From NCBI RefSeq assembly GCF_900207575.1, contig NZ_OAOQ01000004.1:1-64000 (forward strand): a DNA stretch of 64,000 bases, read 5' to 3'. This document shows positions 49,752 to 64,000 of the stretch, piece after piece. The notes under the pieces were generated by a model that had not been told where the DNA came from, searched no databases, and saw only the letters and a program-made list of their open reading frames with translations. Every line of letters begins with the position of its first letter. Positions within the stretch are counted from its first letter, which is position 1. The stretch is from Cereibacter ovatus (GTDB lineage: Bacteria; Pseudomonadota; Alphaproteobacteria; Rhodobacterales; Rhodobacteraceae). The position numbers and the translations under genes are program-made.

Positions 49752-51710
49752 ATGACCCAGAAGGATAGCCCCTGGCTGTTCCGGACCTATGCCGGCCATT
49801 CGACGGCCAGGGCATCAAACGCGCTCTATCGCACCAACCTGGCCAAGGGTCAGACCGGCCTGTCGGTGGCCTTCGACCTGCCGACCCAGACCGGCTATGA
49901 CAGCGACCACGAACTGGCGCGCGGCGAGGTGGGCAAGGTCGGCGTGCCGGTCTGCCATCTGGGCGACATGCGGGCGCTGTTCGACCAGATCCCGCTGGAA
50001 CAGATGAACACCTCGATGACGATCAACGCAACGGCGCCGTGGCTGCTGGCGCTGTATATCGCGGTGGCAGAGGAACAGGGCGCGGATGTCTCGAAGTTGC
50101 AAGGCACGGTGCAGAACGACCTGATGAAGGAATACCTCAGCCGCGGCACCTATATCTGCCCGCCGCGGCCGTCCCTGCGGATGATCACCGACGTTGCGGC
50201 CTATACGCAGACCCACTTGCCAAAGTGGAACCCGATGAACGTGTGTTCGTACCACCTGCAAGAGGCGGGGGCGACGCCGGAACAGGAACTGGCCTTCGCG
50301 CTGGCAACCGGCATCGCGGTGCTGGACGACCTGCGCGCCAAGGTGCCCGCCGCGGATTTCCCCGCGATGGTGGGCCGCATCTCGTTCTTTGTGAACGCCG
50401 GCATCCGTTTCGTCACCGAACTGTGCAAGATGCGCGCCTTCGTCGATCTGTGGGACGAGATCTGCCGTGACCGCTATGGCATCACCGAGGAAAAATACCG
50501 CCGCTTCCGCTATGGTGTGCAGGTGAACTCGCTGGGGCTGACCGAACAGCAACCGGAAAACAACGTCTACCGCATCCTGATCGAAATGCTGGCCGTGACG
50601 CTGTCGAAAAAGGCCCGCGCCCGGGCGGTCCAGCTGCCCGCCTGGAACGAGGCGCTTGGCCTGCCGCGGCCGTGGGATCAGCAATGGTCGCTTCGGATGC
50701 AGCAGATCCTGGCCTATGAATCGGACCTGCTGGAATATGACGACCTGTTCGACGGCAACCCCGCCATCGATCGCAAGGTCGAGGCGCTGAAAGCCGGCGC
50801 CCGCGAGGAACTGACCCATATCGATGCGATGGGCGGCGCGATCGACGCCATCGACTACATGAAAGCCCGACTGGTCGAAGCCAATGCCGAGCGGATCGCC
50901 CGCGTCGAGTCGGGCGAGACGGTGGTGGTGGGCGTGAACCGCTGGACCACGGGCGCGCCCTCGCCGCTGACCACGGGCGACGGCGCGATCATGGTGGCCG
51001 ACCCCGAAGCTGAGCGTGACCAGATCGAACGGCTGAACGCCTGGCGTGCCACCCGTGACGCGGCCGCCGTCAGCGCCGCACTGGCCGAACTGCGCCGCGC
51101 CGCAACCTCGGGCGAAAACGTCATGCCGGCCTCGATCGCCGCGGCGAAGGCTGGCGCCACCACCGGCGAATGGGCCGCCGAACTGCGCCGCGCCTTTGGC
51201 GAATTCCGCGGCCCCACCGGCGTCTCGCGGGCACCGTCGAACCGCACCGAAGGGCTGGAGCCGATCCGCGAGGCGGTGCAGGCGGTCTCGGCCCGCCTTG
51301 GCCGGCCGCTGAAGTTCCTTGTCGGCAAGCCGGGCCTTGACGGTCATTCCAACGGCGCCGAACAGATCGCCGCCCGCGCCCGCGATTGCGGCATGGACAT
51401 CACCTACGACGGCATCCGCCTGACACCCTCCGAGATCGTCGCCAAGGCGGTCGAGGACCGCGCCCATGTCATCGGCCTGTCGATCCTGTCGGGCTCGCAC
51501 ATGCCGCTGATCGCCGAGGTGATGGAGCATATGCGCAAGGCCGGCGTCGACGTGCCGCTGGTCGTCGGCGGGATCATCCCCGACGAGGACGCCGATCAGC
51601 TTCGCGCCATGGGCGTGGCCGCCGTCTATACGCCCAAGGATTTCGAACTGAACCGGATCATGATGGATATCGTGGGGCTGGTGGACCGCAGCGCCCTTGC
51701 CGCCCAATAG
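49752..51710 (+). CDS. ecm: Ethylmalonyl-CoA mutase
   Basis: 652 residues. N-terminal TIM-barrel mutase domain (TYAGHSTARASNALYRTNL, GLSVAFDLPTQTGYDSDHELA, MNTSMTINATAPWLLALYI) and a C-terminal B12-binding domain with DGHSNGAEQIA near 538, followed by VIGLSILSGSHM and VVGGIIPDEDADQL. The single-polypeptide form without a separate small subunit, and the position beside ccr, fit ethylmalonyl-CoA mutase (MeaA type) rather than methylmalonyl-CoA mutase. Converts ethylmalonyl-CoA to methylsuccinyl-CoA. Ends in a strong terminator. Confidence 0.93.
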   Translation: MTQKDSPWLFRTYAGHSTARASNALYRTNLAKGQTGLSVAFDLPTQTGYDSDHELARGEVGKVGVPVCHLGDMRALFDQIPLEQMNTSMTINATAPWLLALYIAVAEEQGADVSKLQGTVQNDLMKEYLSRGTYICPPRPSLRMITDVAAYTQTHLPKWNPMNVCSYHLQEAGATPEQELAFALATGIAVLDDLRAKVPAADFPAMVGRISFFVNAGIRFVTELCKMRAFVDLWDEICRDRYGITEEKYRRFRYGVQVNSLGLTEQQPENNVYRILIEMLAVTLSKKARARAVQLPAWNEALGLPRPWDQQWSLRMQQILAYESDLLEYDDLFDGNPAIDRKVEALKAGAREELTHIDAMGGAIDAIDYMKARLVEANAERIARVESGETVVVGVNRWTTGAPSPLTTGDGAIMVADPEAERDQIERLNAWRATRDAAAVSAALAELRRAATSGENVMPASIAAAKAGATTGEWAAELRRAFGEFRGPTGVSRAPSNRTEGLEPIREAVQAVSARLGRPLKFLVGKPGLDGHSNGAEQIAARARDCGMDITYDGIRLTPSEIVAKAVEDRAHVIGLSILSGSHMPLIAEVMEHMRKAGVDVPLVVGGIIPDEDADQLRAMGVAAVYTPKDFELNRIMMDIVGLVDRSALAAQ

Positions 51711-51759
51711 CATCCCTCGTGTCCCGGCTCTCTTGGCCGATGTGGTCGGGACCACCTGA

Positions 51760-51783
51760 GCCTTTCGCCCATGGGCGAAAGGC
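51760..51783. repeat. 24-base perfect palindrome after ecm
   Basis: Perfect palindrome with arms GCCTTTCGCCCA and its complement. The half CATGGGCGAAAG (51770-51781) is identical to 393-404 in the repeat units at the left end of the window. It is followed by a strong terminator, so it is extra structure rather than the terminator. Confidence 0.6.
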
Positions 51784-51797
51784 GAGGCAATGGGCGT

Positions 51798-51825
51798 GAC
51801 GCCCGGCCCCCCGGGGCCGGGCGTC
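51798..51825 (+). terminator. Intrinsic terminator of ecm
   Basis: 13-bp perfect stem GACGCCCGGCCCC/GGGGCCGGGCGTC with a CC loop, followed by TCTGTTTGG. Confidence 0.85.
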
Positions 51826-51876
51826 TCTGTTTGGCTGGCCGGACAGGTCTGGCAGATCGGATGGCGTCGGAATGGA

Positions 51877-51904
51877 CAAGGCCGGCCCGCGGGGGCCGGC
51901 CTTG
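51877..51904 (-). terminator. Terminator of the TCA operon after lpd
   Basis: 12-bp perfect stem CAAGGCCGGCCC/GGGCCGGCCTTG with loop GCGG, 40 bases past the lpd stop on the minus strand. T-run weak. Confidence 0.7.
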
Positions 51905-51943
51905 GTGGATCGGGCGCAGCGGGCAGGCCCCGCCAGTGTCGTC

Positions 51944-53332
51944 TCAGGCGTGGATCGCCCCGTCGCCGCAGGCCAGCGCCGCTTCGCGCACCGCTTCCGA
52001 CCATGTCGGGTGGGCGTGGCAGGTCAGCGCCAGATCCTGCGCCGAGGCGCCGAACTCCATCGCGACGCAGACCTCGTGGATCAGGTCGCCCGCCGCCGGA
52101 CCGATGATGTGGCAGCCAAGAATGCGGTCGGTTTCCTTGTCAGCCAGAAGCTTGACGAAGCCCTCGGCCTGGAACACGGCTTTCGCCCGCGCATTGCCCA
52201 TGAAAGGGAACTTGCCGACCTTGTAGGGGCGACCTTCCTTTTTCAGCGACTCTTCGGTGCGGCCGACGCTGGCCACTTCCGGTGTGGTGTAGATCACGCC
52301 GGGGATCACATCGTAGTTCACATGGCCATGCTTGCCGGCCAGAACCTCGGCCACGGCCATGCCTTCGTCCTCGGCCTTGTGGGCCAGCATCATGCCCGGC
52401 ACGGCATCGCCGATGGCATAGATCCCCGGCACGCTGGTGCGGAAGTGATCGTCGATCTTTACCATGCCGCGCGGCAACAACTCGACCCCGAGCGCCTCAA
52501 GACCCAGGCCCGCAGTATAGGGTTTGCGCCCGGTGGCGACCAGAACCGCATCGGCGGTCAGGCTGGTTTCCTTGCCGTCCTTCTTCGCGGCCCAGGTCAC
52601 GGTGGCGCGGCCGTCCTTGACGCTGGCGCCCTGCACCGCGGCGCCCAGCACGAAGGTCAGCCCCTGTTTCGCAAGGATGCGCTGCGTGGTCTTGACCACC
52701 TCGGCATCCATGCCGGGCAGGATCGCATACATGTATTCCACGACCGTCACTTTGGCGCCCAGCCGGGCATAGACCGAGCCGAGTTCAAGCCCGATCACGC
52801 CCGCGCCGATCACGATCAGGCTTTCGGGGATCTTCTGCATCGCCAAGGCGCCGGTCGAGGTGACGATCACCGTCTCGTCCACCTCGACGCCGGGCAGGCT
52901 TGCAGGTTCCGATCCGGTGGCGATCACGATCGACTTTGCCTCGTGAACCTCATCTCCGACCTGAACCTTGCCCGGCGCGGGGATCGTGCCCCAGCCTTTC
53001 AGCCAGGTCACCTTGTTTTTTTTCAGCAGAAACTCGATGCCCTTGGTGTTGCCGCCGACGACGTCATCCTTGTAGGCCAGCATCTTCCCCCAATCCACGG
53101 TGGGATGGCCGCCCATCAGGCCCATCTTCTCGAAGTTCTCGTGGACTTCGTGCAACTGGTGTGTGGCATGAAGCAGCGCCTTCGAGGGGATGCAGCCCAC
53201 GTTGAGGCAGGTGCCTCCCAGCGTGTCGCGCCCTTCGACCACGGCGGTCTTCAGCCCGAGCTGCGCGCAACGGATGGCCGAGACATAGCCGCCCGGACCC
53301 GCGCCGATGATGATGACGTCGAATGTAGCCAT
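51944..53332 (-). CDS. lpdA: Dihydrolipoyl dehydrogenase (E3)
   Basis: 462 residues from the ATG at 53332; the open frame runs on upstream into the repeat and MAPEG gene but without sense. FAD site [19 protein letters not shown], redox pair [16 protein letters not shown] (C-X4-C), NAD site [29 protein letters not shown], and [10 protein letters not shown] with the catalytic His. Reoxidises the lipoyl arms of SucB. Last gene of the operon. Preceded at its 5' side by copy 2 of the 3' repeat, which may lower its read-through from the genes upstream. Confidence 0.96.
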   Translation of the reverse strand: MATFDVIIIGAGPGGYVSAIRCAQLGLKTAVVEGRDTLGGTCLNVGCIPSKALLHATHQLHEVHENFEKMGLMGGHPTVDWGKMLAYKDDVVGGNTKGIEFLLKKNKVTWLKGWGTIPAPGKVQVGDEVHEAKSIVIATGSEPASLPGVEVDETVIVTSTGALAMQKIPESLIVIGAGVIGLELGSVYARLGAKVTVVEYMYAILPGMDAEVVKTTQRILAKQGLTFVLGAAVQGASVKDGRATVTWAAKKDGKETSLTADAVLVATGRKPYTAGLGLEALGVELLPRGMVKIDDHFRTSVPGIYAIGDAVPGMMLAHKAEDEGMAVAEVLAGKHGHVNYDVIPGVIYTTPEVASVGRTEESLKKEGRPYKVGKFPFMGNARAKAVFQAEGFVKLLADKETDRILGCHIIGPAAGDLIHEVCVAMEFGASAQDLALTCHAHPTWSEAVREAALACGDGAIHA

Positions 53333-53382
53333 TGTGGTCTCCGGTTCAGGTGCGCCGTCTGGCCGGTCGCCAGGAGGAGCGG

Positions 53383-53450
53383 CGGGGGGCTGTCTGCCCC
53401 CCGTGCCCCCCGCGGATATTTGGGCCAGAATGAAAGGCGCGGGGGTCAGA
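53383..53450 (-). repeat. Dispersed 3'-end repeat, copy 2
   Basis: 68 bp on the minus strand, starting inside the MAPEG gene's stop codon (TCTGACCCCCGC) and running via TTCATTCTGG, CAAATATCC and the hairpin CGGGGGGC-AGACA-GCCCCCCG. Same sequence as copy 1 but for a 3-base indel and a few changes. Lies between the MAPEG gene and lpd. Confidence 0.85.
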
Positions 53451-53841
53451 CGAGGGCGGCGAGAAGAAGTGCCACGGTTGCGGTGAAGCCGGCCATCCAG
53501 ATGACCGAGCGCCATGGCGTCCAGCCGAGGGCATAGGCCGGAATGTAGAGGATGCGTGCGGCAAGGTAGATCCAGGCCATGGTGGCGGTGAACCAGCTGG
53601 ACTGGCCGCCCAGCGTCACGACCGTGACGGCGAGGGTGAACAGGATCAGCCCTTCGAAATGGTTGTTCAGCGCCCGCTGGAGCCGGCCGGTCAGGGTGGA
53701 TAGCGGCTGATCGGGGGCCCTGTCGCGCGGGCCTGTGGTGTAGTTGGCGCCCAGTTCCATGTTCGCGAGCACCGAGAAGGGCAGGAAGGTCAGGGCCTGA
53801 AGCAGGCCGGCCAGGCAGAGGGCGGTGAGTTCGGCGGTCAT
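53446..53841 (-). CDS. MAPEG-family membrane protein
   Basis: 131 residues, four membrane helices with [21 protein letters not shown] (the family's FEN-like loop) and [18 protein letters not shown] at the end. MAPEG proteins in bacteria are of unknown substrate; eukaryotic members are glutathione-dependent. Inserted between sucB and lpd in the TCA operon, as in other Rhodobacteraceae I recall. Its stop codon is embedded in the repeat. Confidence 0.85.
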   Translation of the reverse strand: MTAELTALCLAGLLQALTFLPFSVLANMELGANYTTGPRDRAPDQPLSTLTGRLQRALNNHFEGLILFTLAVTVVTLGGQSSWFTATMAWIYLAARILYIPAYALGWTPWRSVIWMAGFTATVALLLAALV

Positions 53842-53896
53842 CGAGGTTCCCGGAAGTCGGGCGGCCCCGGGGCAATCCCGGGGCCGCGGGGGACGG

Positions 53897-55408
<1,512 letters not shown>

Positions 55409-55410
55409 CG

Positions 55411-58377
<2,967 letters not shown>

Positions 58378-58398
58378 GGTTTCACCTGACATCTGAAA

Positions 58399-58425
58399 GG
58401 GCCCGCGCCAACGCGGCGCGGGCCC
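58399..58425 (-). terminator. Hairpin between sucD and sucA
   Basis: Minus strand 11-bp stem GGGCCCGCGCC/GGCGCGGGCCC with loop GCGTT, then CTTTC, 21 bases before the sucA ATG. Could be a partial terminator or a translation/processing site. Confidence 0.5.
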
Positions 58426-58432
58426 GAAACGC

Positions 58433-59317
58433 TTATTTGCCGATGGCTTTCATCACGGCTTCGCCCAGATGGGCCGGGCTGTCAGCGACGATGATGCCCG
58501 CGCTTTTCATCGCTTCGATCTTCGATTCCGCATCGCCCTTGCCACCCGAGACGATGGCGCCGGCATGGCCCATCCGGCGGCCGGGGGGCGCGGTGCGGCC
58601 GGCGATGAAGCCGGCGGTCGGTTTCCAACGGCCGCGCTTCTTCTCGTCGGCCAGGAACTGCGCGGCTTCCTCTTCGGCCGAGCCGCCGATCTCGCCGATC
58701 ATGATGATCGAGGTGGTTTCCGGGTCGGCAAGGAACATTTCCAGCACGTCGATGTGCTCCATGCCCTTGATCGGGTCGCCGCCGATGCCCACGGCCGAGG
58801 ACTGGCCCAGACCCACGTCCGAAGTCTGCTTCACCGCCTCATAGGTCAGCGTGCCGGAACGCGACACCACACCGACCGAGCCGCGCTTGAAGATCGAGCC
58901 CGGCATGATGCCGATCTTGCATTCGTCCGGCGTCATGATGCCGGGGCAGTTCGGCCCGATCAGCTTCGAGGACGACCCTTGAAGGGCGCGTTTCACCTTC
59001 ATCATGTCCAGCACCGGGATGCCTTCGGTGATGCAGACGATCAGCGGGATCTCGGCGTCGATCGCTTCCAGAATCGAATCCGCGGCGAAGGGCGGCGGCA
59101 CATAGATCACCGACGCATTGGCGCCGGTGACTTCGCGCGCTTCATAGACCGAGTTGAAGACCGGCAGGCCGAGATGCTCGGACCCGCCCTTGCCCGGCGT
59201 CACGCCGCCGACCATCTGCGTGCCATAGGCGATCGCCTGTTCGGTGTGGAAGGTGCCCTGGCTGCCGGTGATGCCCTGGCAGATGACCTTGGTATCTTTG
59301 TTGACGAGAACGGCCAT
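58433..59317 (-). CDS. sucD: Succinyl-CoA synthetase alpha subunit
   Basis: 294 residues. CoA-binding Rossmann domain with [19 protein letters not shown] near 15, PPPFAADSI near 75, then [20 protein letters not shown] near 125 and the phosphorylated His in [17 protein letters not shown] near 245. With SucC it interconverts succinyl-CoA and succinate with ATP or GTP formation. Four bases after sucC. Confidence 0.97.
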   Translation of the reverse strand: MAVLVNKDTKVICQGITGSQGTFHTEQAIAYGTQMVGGVTPGKGGSEHLGLPVFNSVYEAREVTGANASVIYVPPPFAADSILEAIDAEIPLIVCITEGIPVLDMMKVKRALQGSSSKLIGPNCPGIMTPDECKIGIMPGSIFKRGSVGVVSRSGTLTYEAVKQTSDVGLGQSSAVGIGGDPIKGMEHIDVLEMFLADPETTSIIMIGEIGGSAEEEAAQFLADEKKRGRWKPTAGFIAGRTAPPGRRMGHAGAIVSGGKGDAESKIEAMKSAGIIVADSPAHLGEAVMKAIGK

Positions 59318-59321
59318 CGGA

Positions 59322-60515
<1,194 letters not shown>

Positions 60516-60620
60516 TGAACTGTCCCACCGTTGATGATTTGCGGCGTGATGCCACAGAAACGGGCGCGTTCAAAACGGGTTTTGCGCCATCAAGGGGTTT
60601 TCCGCGCAAAAAGAAAGCTT

Positions 60621-60651
60621 TGTGATCACAGCATCCAGAGGCGTGATCACA
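60621..60651 (-). promoter_or_regulatory. Twin GTGATCAC operators upstream of sucC
   Basis: TGTGATCACA (60621-60630) and a second GTGATCAC (60643-60650, with a trailing A), centred 21 bp apart, two helical turns. Positioned about 105-135 bases before the sucC ATG, between it and the mdh terminator. Two sites on the same DNA face suggest cooperative binding by a dimeric regulator, family unknown. Confidence 0.6.
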
Positions 60652-60696
60652 ACCGCCCGGGATGCTGCTTTGCGGCATCCCCTCCGGCAGCGAAAA

Positions 60697-60722
60697 GGGC
60701 GCGCCAGCGGTCTGGCGCGCCC
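60697..60722 (-). terminator. Intrinsic terminator of mdh
   Basis: Minus strand 11-bp perfect stem GGGCGCGCCAG/CTGGCGCGCCC, followed by TTTTCG. A second stem with arms GGGATGC/GCATCCC (60659-60681) follows. Confidence 0.85.
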
Positions 60723-60747
60723 CCGTTTCCGGCCTGTCCGTGGCGAC

Positions 60748-61800
<1,053 letters not shown>

Positions 61801-61914
61801 CTATTGGCTGTTTCCCGACATATGTTTGCGCTAAAGGCGGGGCGGCGGCGCGGGTGACGGGTGCGCGCGGTATCCAACCGCATACCGCCGACCCCAACTG
61901 ATTCGGAGAACGGA

Positions 61915-62652
61915 ATGGACGGCTTCGGCTTCTGGGCGCTGGCGGTCATGGCCTCGGTTCTGGTGGGGATGAGCAAAGGTGGCCTGCCCGTCGTCGGCAT
62001 GATGAGCGTGCCGCTTCTGGCGCTGGTGATCTCGCCGGTCACGGCGGCGGGGTTGCTCTTGCCGATTTATGTCGTGTCGGACCTGTTCGGGCTTTACGCC
62101 TACCGGCGCGAGTTCGACGCCCGCGTGCTGAAGATCCTGATCCCGGCCAGCGCGGTGGGCGTGTTCTTCGGCTGGCTGACCGCCAGTGCGGTGTCCGAGG
62201 CGATGGTGGGCGGCCTTGTCGGCCTGATCGGCGGGGCCTTCGCGCTGAACCTGCTGCTGCGCCGCACAGATCCCCCGGCAAAGGTCGCGCGGGTGACGCC
62301 GGGGCTGCTGTGGGGCACCGCCACCGGCTTCACCAGTTTCGTCAGCCACGCCGGCGCCCCGCCCTATCAGGTCTATGTCTTGCCGCTGAAAATGCCGAAA
62401 ACGGTGTTTGCCGGAACCTCGACCATCCTGTTTGCCTGGATCAACGCGGTGAAACTGATCCCCTATGCCGCGCTGGGGCAATTGTCGGTGGCGAACCTGA
62501 AAGTCGCGGCCTGGCTGATGTTGCCCGCGGCGCTGTCGGTGTTTGCGGGCTACAGGCTGGTCAGGGTGCTGCCGCAGGATCTGTTCTTCCGCATCGTGAC
62601 ATGGGCGCTGCTGGCGATCTCGGTCCGGCTGATCTGGCAGGCTTTCGGCTGA
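61915..62652 (+). CDS. TauE/SafE-family membrane exporter
   Basis: 245 residues from the ATG at 61915 with GGAG upstream. Polytopic protein with 7-8 helices and the family's opening ASVLVGMSKGGLPVVGMMSVPLLALV, repeated half GFTSFVSHAGAPPYQVYVLPLKM near 138. Sulfite or organosulfonate export is typical; the substrate here is unknown. Divergent from mdh, sharing a 204-bp region. Confidence 0.86.
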   Translation: MDGFGFWALAVMASVLVGMSKGGLPVVGMMSVPLLALVISPVTAAGLLLPIYVVSDLFGLYAYRREFDARVLKILIPASAVGVFFGWLTASAVSEAMVGGLVGLIGGAFALNLLLRRTDPPAKVARVTPGLLWGTATGFTSFVSHAGAPPYQVYVLPLKMPKTVFAGTSTILFAWINAVKLIPYAALGQLSVANLKVAAWLMLPAALSVFAGYRLVRVLPQDLFFRIVTWALLAISVRLIWQAFG

Positions 62653-62709
62653 ATTTCTGCGCCGCGGCAAATCAGGACTTGCCGAATATGCCGAAAATGT
62701 GCTCCCAAG

Positions 62710-62723
62710 CGCAAGATTGTTGC
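62710..62723 (+). promoter_or_regulatory. CGCAAGATTG element upstream of mcl2
   Basis: CGCAAGATTG (62710-62719) followed by TTGC; the first ten bases equal the core of the ccr operator at 48413-48422. Eighteen bases before the mcl2 start codon. Confidence 0.45.
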
Positions 62724-62740
62724 TTTTGGGGAGAATCGTC

Positions 62741-63598
62741 GTGGCGCATCAGGCTCATCCGTTCCGTTCGGTGCTGTACATCCCCGGCTCGAAAGAGCGG
62801 GCGCTGGAAAAGGCGCAGGGGCTGGCGGCCGACGCGATCATCTTCGATCTGGAAGATGCGGTGGCCCATGACGAAAAGATCCACGCCCGCGACCTGCTGA
62901 AAAAGACGCTGGAAACCGCAGACTACGGCCCGCGCATCCGCATCGTGCGGGTGAACGGCATGGATACCGAATGGGGCCGCGACGATGTGGCGGCCTTTGT
63001 CGGATCGAAGGCCGATGTGATCCTGATCCCGAAGGTGTCGAGTGCTGCGGATGTGCAGGCGGTGGCCGATCTGATCCCCGACGTGCCGCTGTGGGCGATG
63101 ATGGAAACCGCGCTGGGGATGCTGAACGCGGCCGAGATCGCCGCCCATCCGCGGCTGACCGGGATGGTCATGGGCACCAACGATCTGGCCAAAGAGCTGG
63201 GCAGCCGCTTCCGCCCCGACCGTCTGGCGCTGCAAACCGGGCTGGGCCTCTGCCTGCTGGCCGCCCGCGCCCATGGGCTGACCATCGTCGACGGCGTCTA
63301 CAACGCCTTCAAGGACGAGGACGGCCTGCGCGCCGAATGTGCGCAGGGCCGCGACATGGGCTTTGACGGCAAGACGCTGATCCATCCGGCCCAGCTTGAG
63401 ATCGCAAACGAGGTGTTCTCGCCTTCGGCGGCCGAGATCGATCTGGCCAACCGCCAGATCGCCGCCTTCGAGGAAGCCGAGCGTCAGGGCCTTGGCGTGG
63501 CGGTTGTGGATGGAAAGATCGTCGAGAACCTGCATATCGTGACCGCGCGGCAAACTCTGGCCAAGGCCGAGGCGATTGCCGCGTTCAGGGCAAGCTGA
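62741..63598 (+). CDS. mcl2: (3S)-Malyl-CoA thioesterase, CitE-like
   Basis: 285 residues from the GTG at 62741 with GGGGAG seven bases upstream; the longer frame starts inside non-family sequence. HpcH/HpaI aldolase-lyase family: HPFRSVLYIPGSKERALEKA, DAIIFDLEDAVAHDEK (Mg2+ Asp/Glu), RIRIVRVNGMDTEWG, MMETALGMLNA, MVMGTNDLAKELG, and FDGKTLIHPAQLEIANEVF. Position beside the TCA block, with ccr and ecm nearby, and shared upstream element make it the EMC-pathway malyl-CoA thioesterase (Mcl2) rather than citrate lyase beta. Mcl1 is a separate, longer protein. Confidence 0.84.
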   Translation: MAHQAHPFRSVLYIPGSKERALEKAQGLAADAIIFDLEDAVAHDEKIHARDLLKKTLETADYGPRIRIVRVNGMDTEWGRDDVAAFVGSKADVILIPKVSSAADVQAVADLIPDVPLWAMMETALGMLNAAEIAAHPRLTGMVMGTNDLAKELGSRFRPDRLALQTGLGLCLLAARAHGLTIVDGVYNAFKDEDGLRAECAQGRDMGFDGKTLIHPAQLEIANEVFSPSAAEIDLANRQIAAFEEAERQGLGVAVVDGKIVENLHIVTARQTLAKAEAIAAFRAS

Positions 63599-63606
63599 GG
63601 AACGAT

Positions 63607-64000
63607 ATGCTTCTGTTGATTCTGGGGGTCGCGCTGTGGTCCGCGGCCCATCTGTTCAAACGGGTGGCCCCGGGTCTTCGCCAGCCGCTGGGAATTGCCG
63701 GCAAGGGGATTGCCGCGCTTTTGCTGGTCGGGTCGCTGGTGATGATGGTGATGGGCTATCGTCAGGCCGATTTCATCTCGGTCTATGTGCCGCCGGCAGG
63801 CATGGGGCACGCCAACAACCTGTTGATGCTGTTTGCGCTGATCGTGTTTGGCGCCAGCATGTCGAAGGGCTGGCTTTGGACGAAGATCCGCCACCCGATG
63901 CTGTATGGCTTTGCGCTGTGGGCCTTCGCGCATCTGCTGGTGAACGGCGATGTGGCTTCGCTGATCCTGTTCGGCGGTCTTGGCGCGTGGGCCGTGGCCG
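63607..64000 (+). CDS. NnrU-family membrane protein, cut by window end
   Basis: Open from the ATG at 63607 to the window edge, about 131 residues, no stop seen. Starts MLLLILGVALWSAAHLFKR and continues with several hydrophobic helices (GIAALLLVGSLVMMVMGY, ANNLLMLFALIVFGASMSKG) and IRHPMLYGFALWAFAHLLVNGD, the NnrU pattern. NnrU proteins are linked to denitrification gene sets and have a fold like isoprenylcysteine methyltransferases. Begins eight bases after mcl2, so possibly the same transcript. Confidence 0.85.
   Translation, partial: MLLLILGVALWSAAHLFKRVAPGLRQPLGIAGKGIAALLLVGSLVMMVMGYRQADFISVYVPPAGMGHANNLLMLFALIVFGASMSKGWLWTKIRHPMLYGFALWAFAHLLVNGDVASLILFGGLGAWAVA

Noticed and set aside
51944-53875. 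643-residue fusion of MAPEG and Lpd
   Set aside because: The part before 53332 is a different frame of the MAPEG gene and the repeat; Lpd has a clean ATG at 53332.

Overview
The window is chromosomal DNA of high G+C with strong SD sites. Gene content points to a Rhodobacteraceae alphaproteobacterium close to Rhodobacter/Cereibacter. The clearest markers are an F0-only ATP synthase operon with a separate b' gene, MipZ, the NAD-linked formate dehydrogenase operon fdsGBACD, and a TCA-cycle block (mdh-sucCD-sucAB-lpd) beside genes of the ethylmalonyl-CoA (EMC) pathway. The order ccr, ecm, lpd, sucB, sucA, sucD, sucC, mdh, mcl2 matches, from memory, the equivalent block of R. sphaeroides, with an acyltransferase gene inserted between ccr and ecm.

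Layout. 1-583: no gene; three decayed repeat units with a 61-bp period look like the relic of a type I-E CRISPR array. 584-4823: adenosine kinase, endonuclease III, an Ada-like methyltransferase, an OmpA lipoprotein and an autoregulated-looking GntR gene. 4881-7456: F0 ATP synthase operon, minus strand. 7673-10320: ArsR regulator, malonyl-CoA synthetase, MipZ. 10611-11237: an A/T-richer orphan gene between two housekeeping blocks. 11303-17795: ribosome/SRP operon ffh-GNAT-GNAT-aroQ-rpsP-rimM-(membrane protein with a frameshift in a G7 run)-trmD-rplS-rpmE. 18041-22621: LysR regulator, tRNA-Arg(ACG), histidine kinase, flavin disulfide oxidoreductase, VTT membrane protein. 22828-32434: rpmH-rnpA-yidD-ttcA-EAL-yidC-MOSC-yihA, then argB-FeS protein-sixA, with one SDR gene facing them. 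32512-37856: moaE/moaD/pgsA, uvrC, SDR, zinc-ribbon peptide and SppA, minus strand. 37944-44826: fdsR and fdsGBACD, with a textbook LysR box. 44835-46888: RAM-domain protein, RecD-like helicase and a 59-residue small protein. 47044-64000: EMC/TCA block, TauE exporter, mcl2 and the start of an NnrU gene cut by the window end.

How the genes fit together. The right third is a central-carbon region. Ccr and Ecm run two steps of the EMC acetate-assimilation pathway and Mcl2 releases malate. Mdh, SucCD and the 2-oxoglutarate dehydrogenase complex (SucA, SucB, Lpd) carry the TCA cycle. FdsGBACD oxidises formate to feed NADH, and MoaD/MoaE serve its molybdenum cofactor.

I did not find a complete undescribed system. 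This is mostly conserved core genome. The items most worth following are the shared CGCAAGATTG element upstream of ccr and mcl2, the twin GTGATCAC operators before sucC, a 68-71 bp repeat that twice begins exactly at a gene's stop codon, the G7 frameshift, the CRISPR relic and the orphan gene at 10611.
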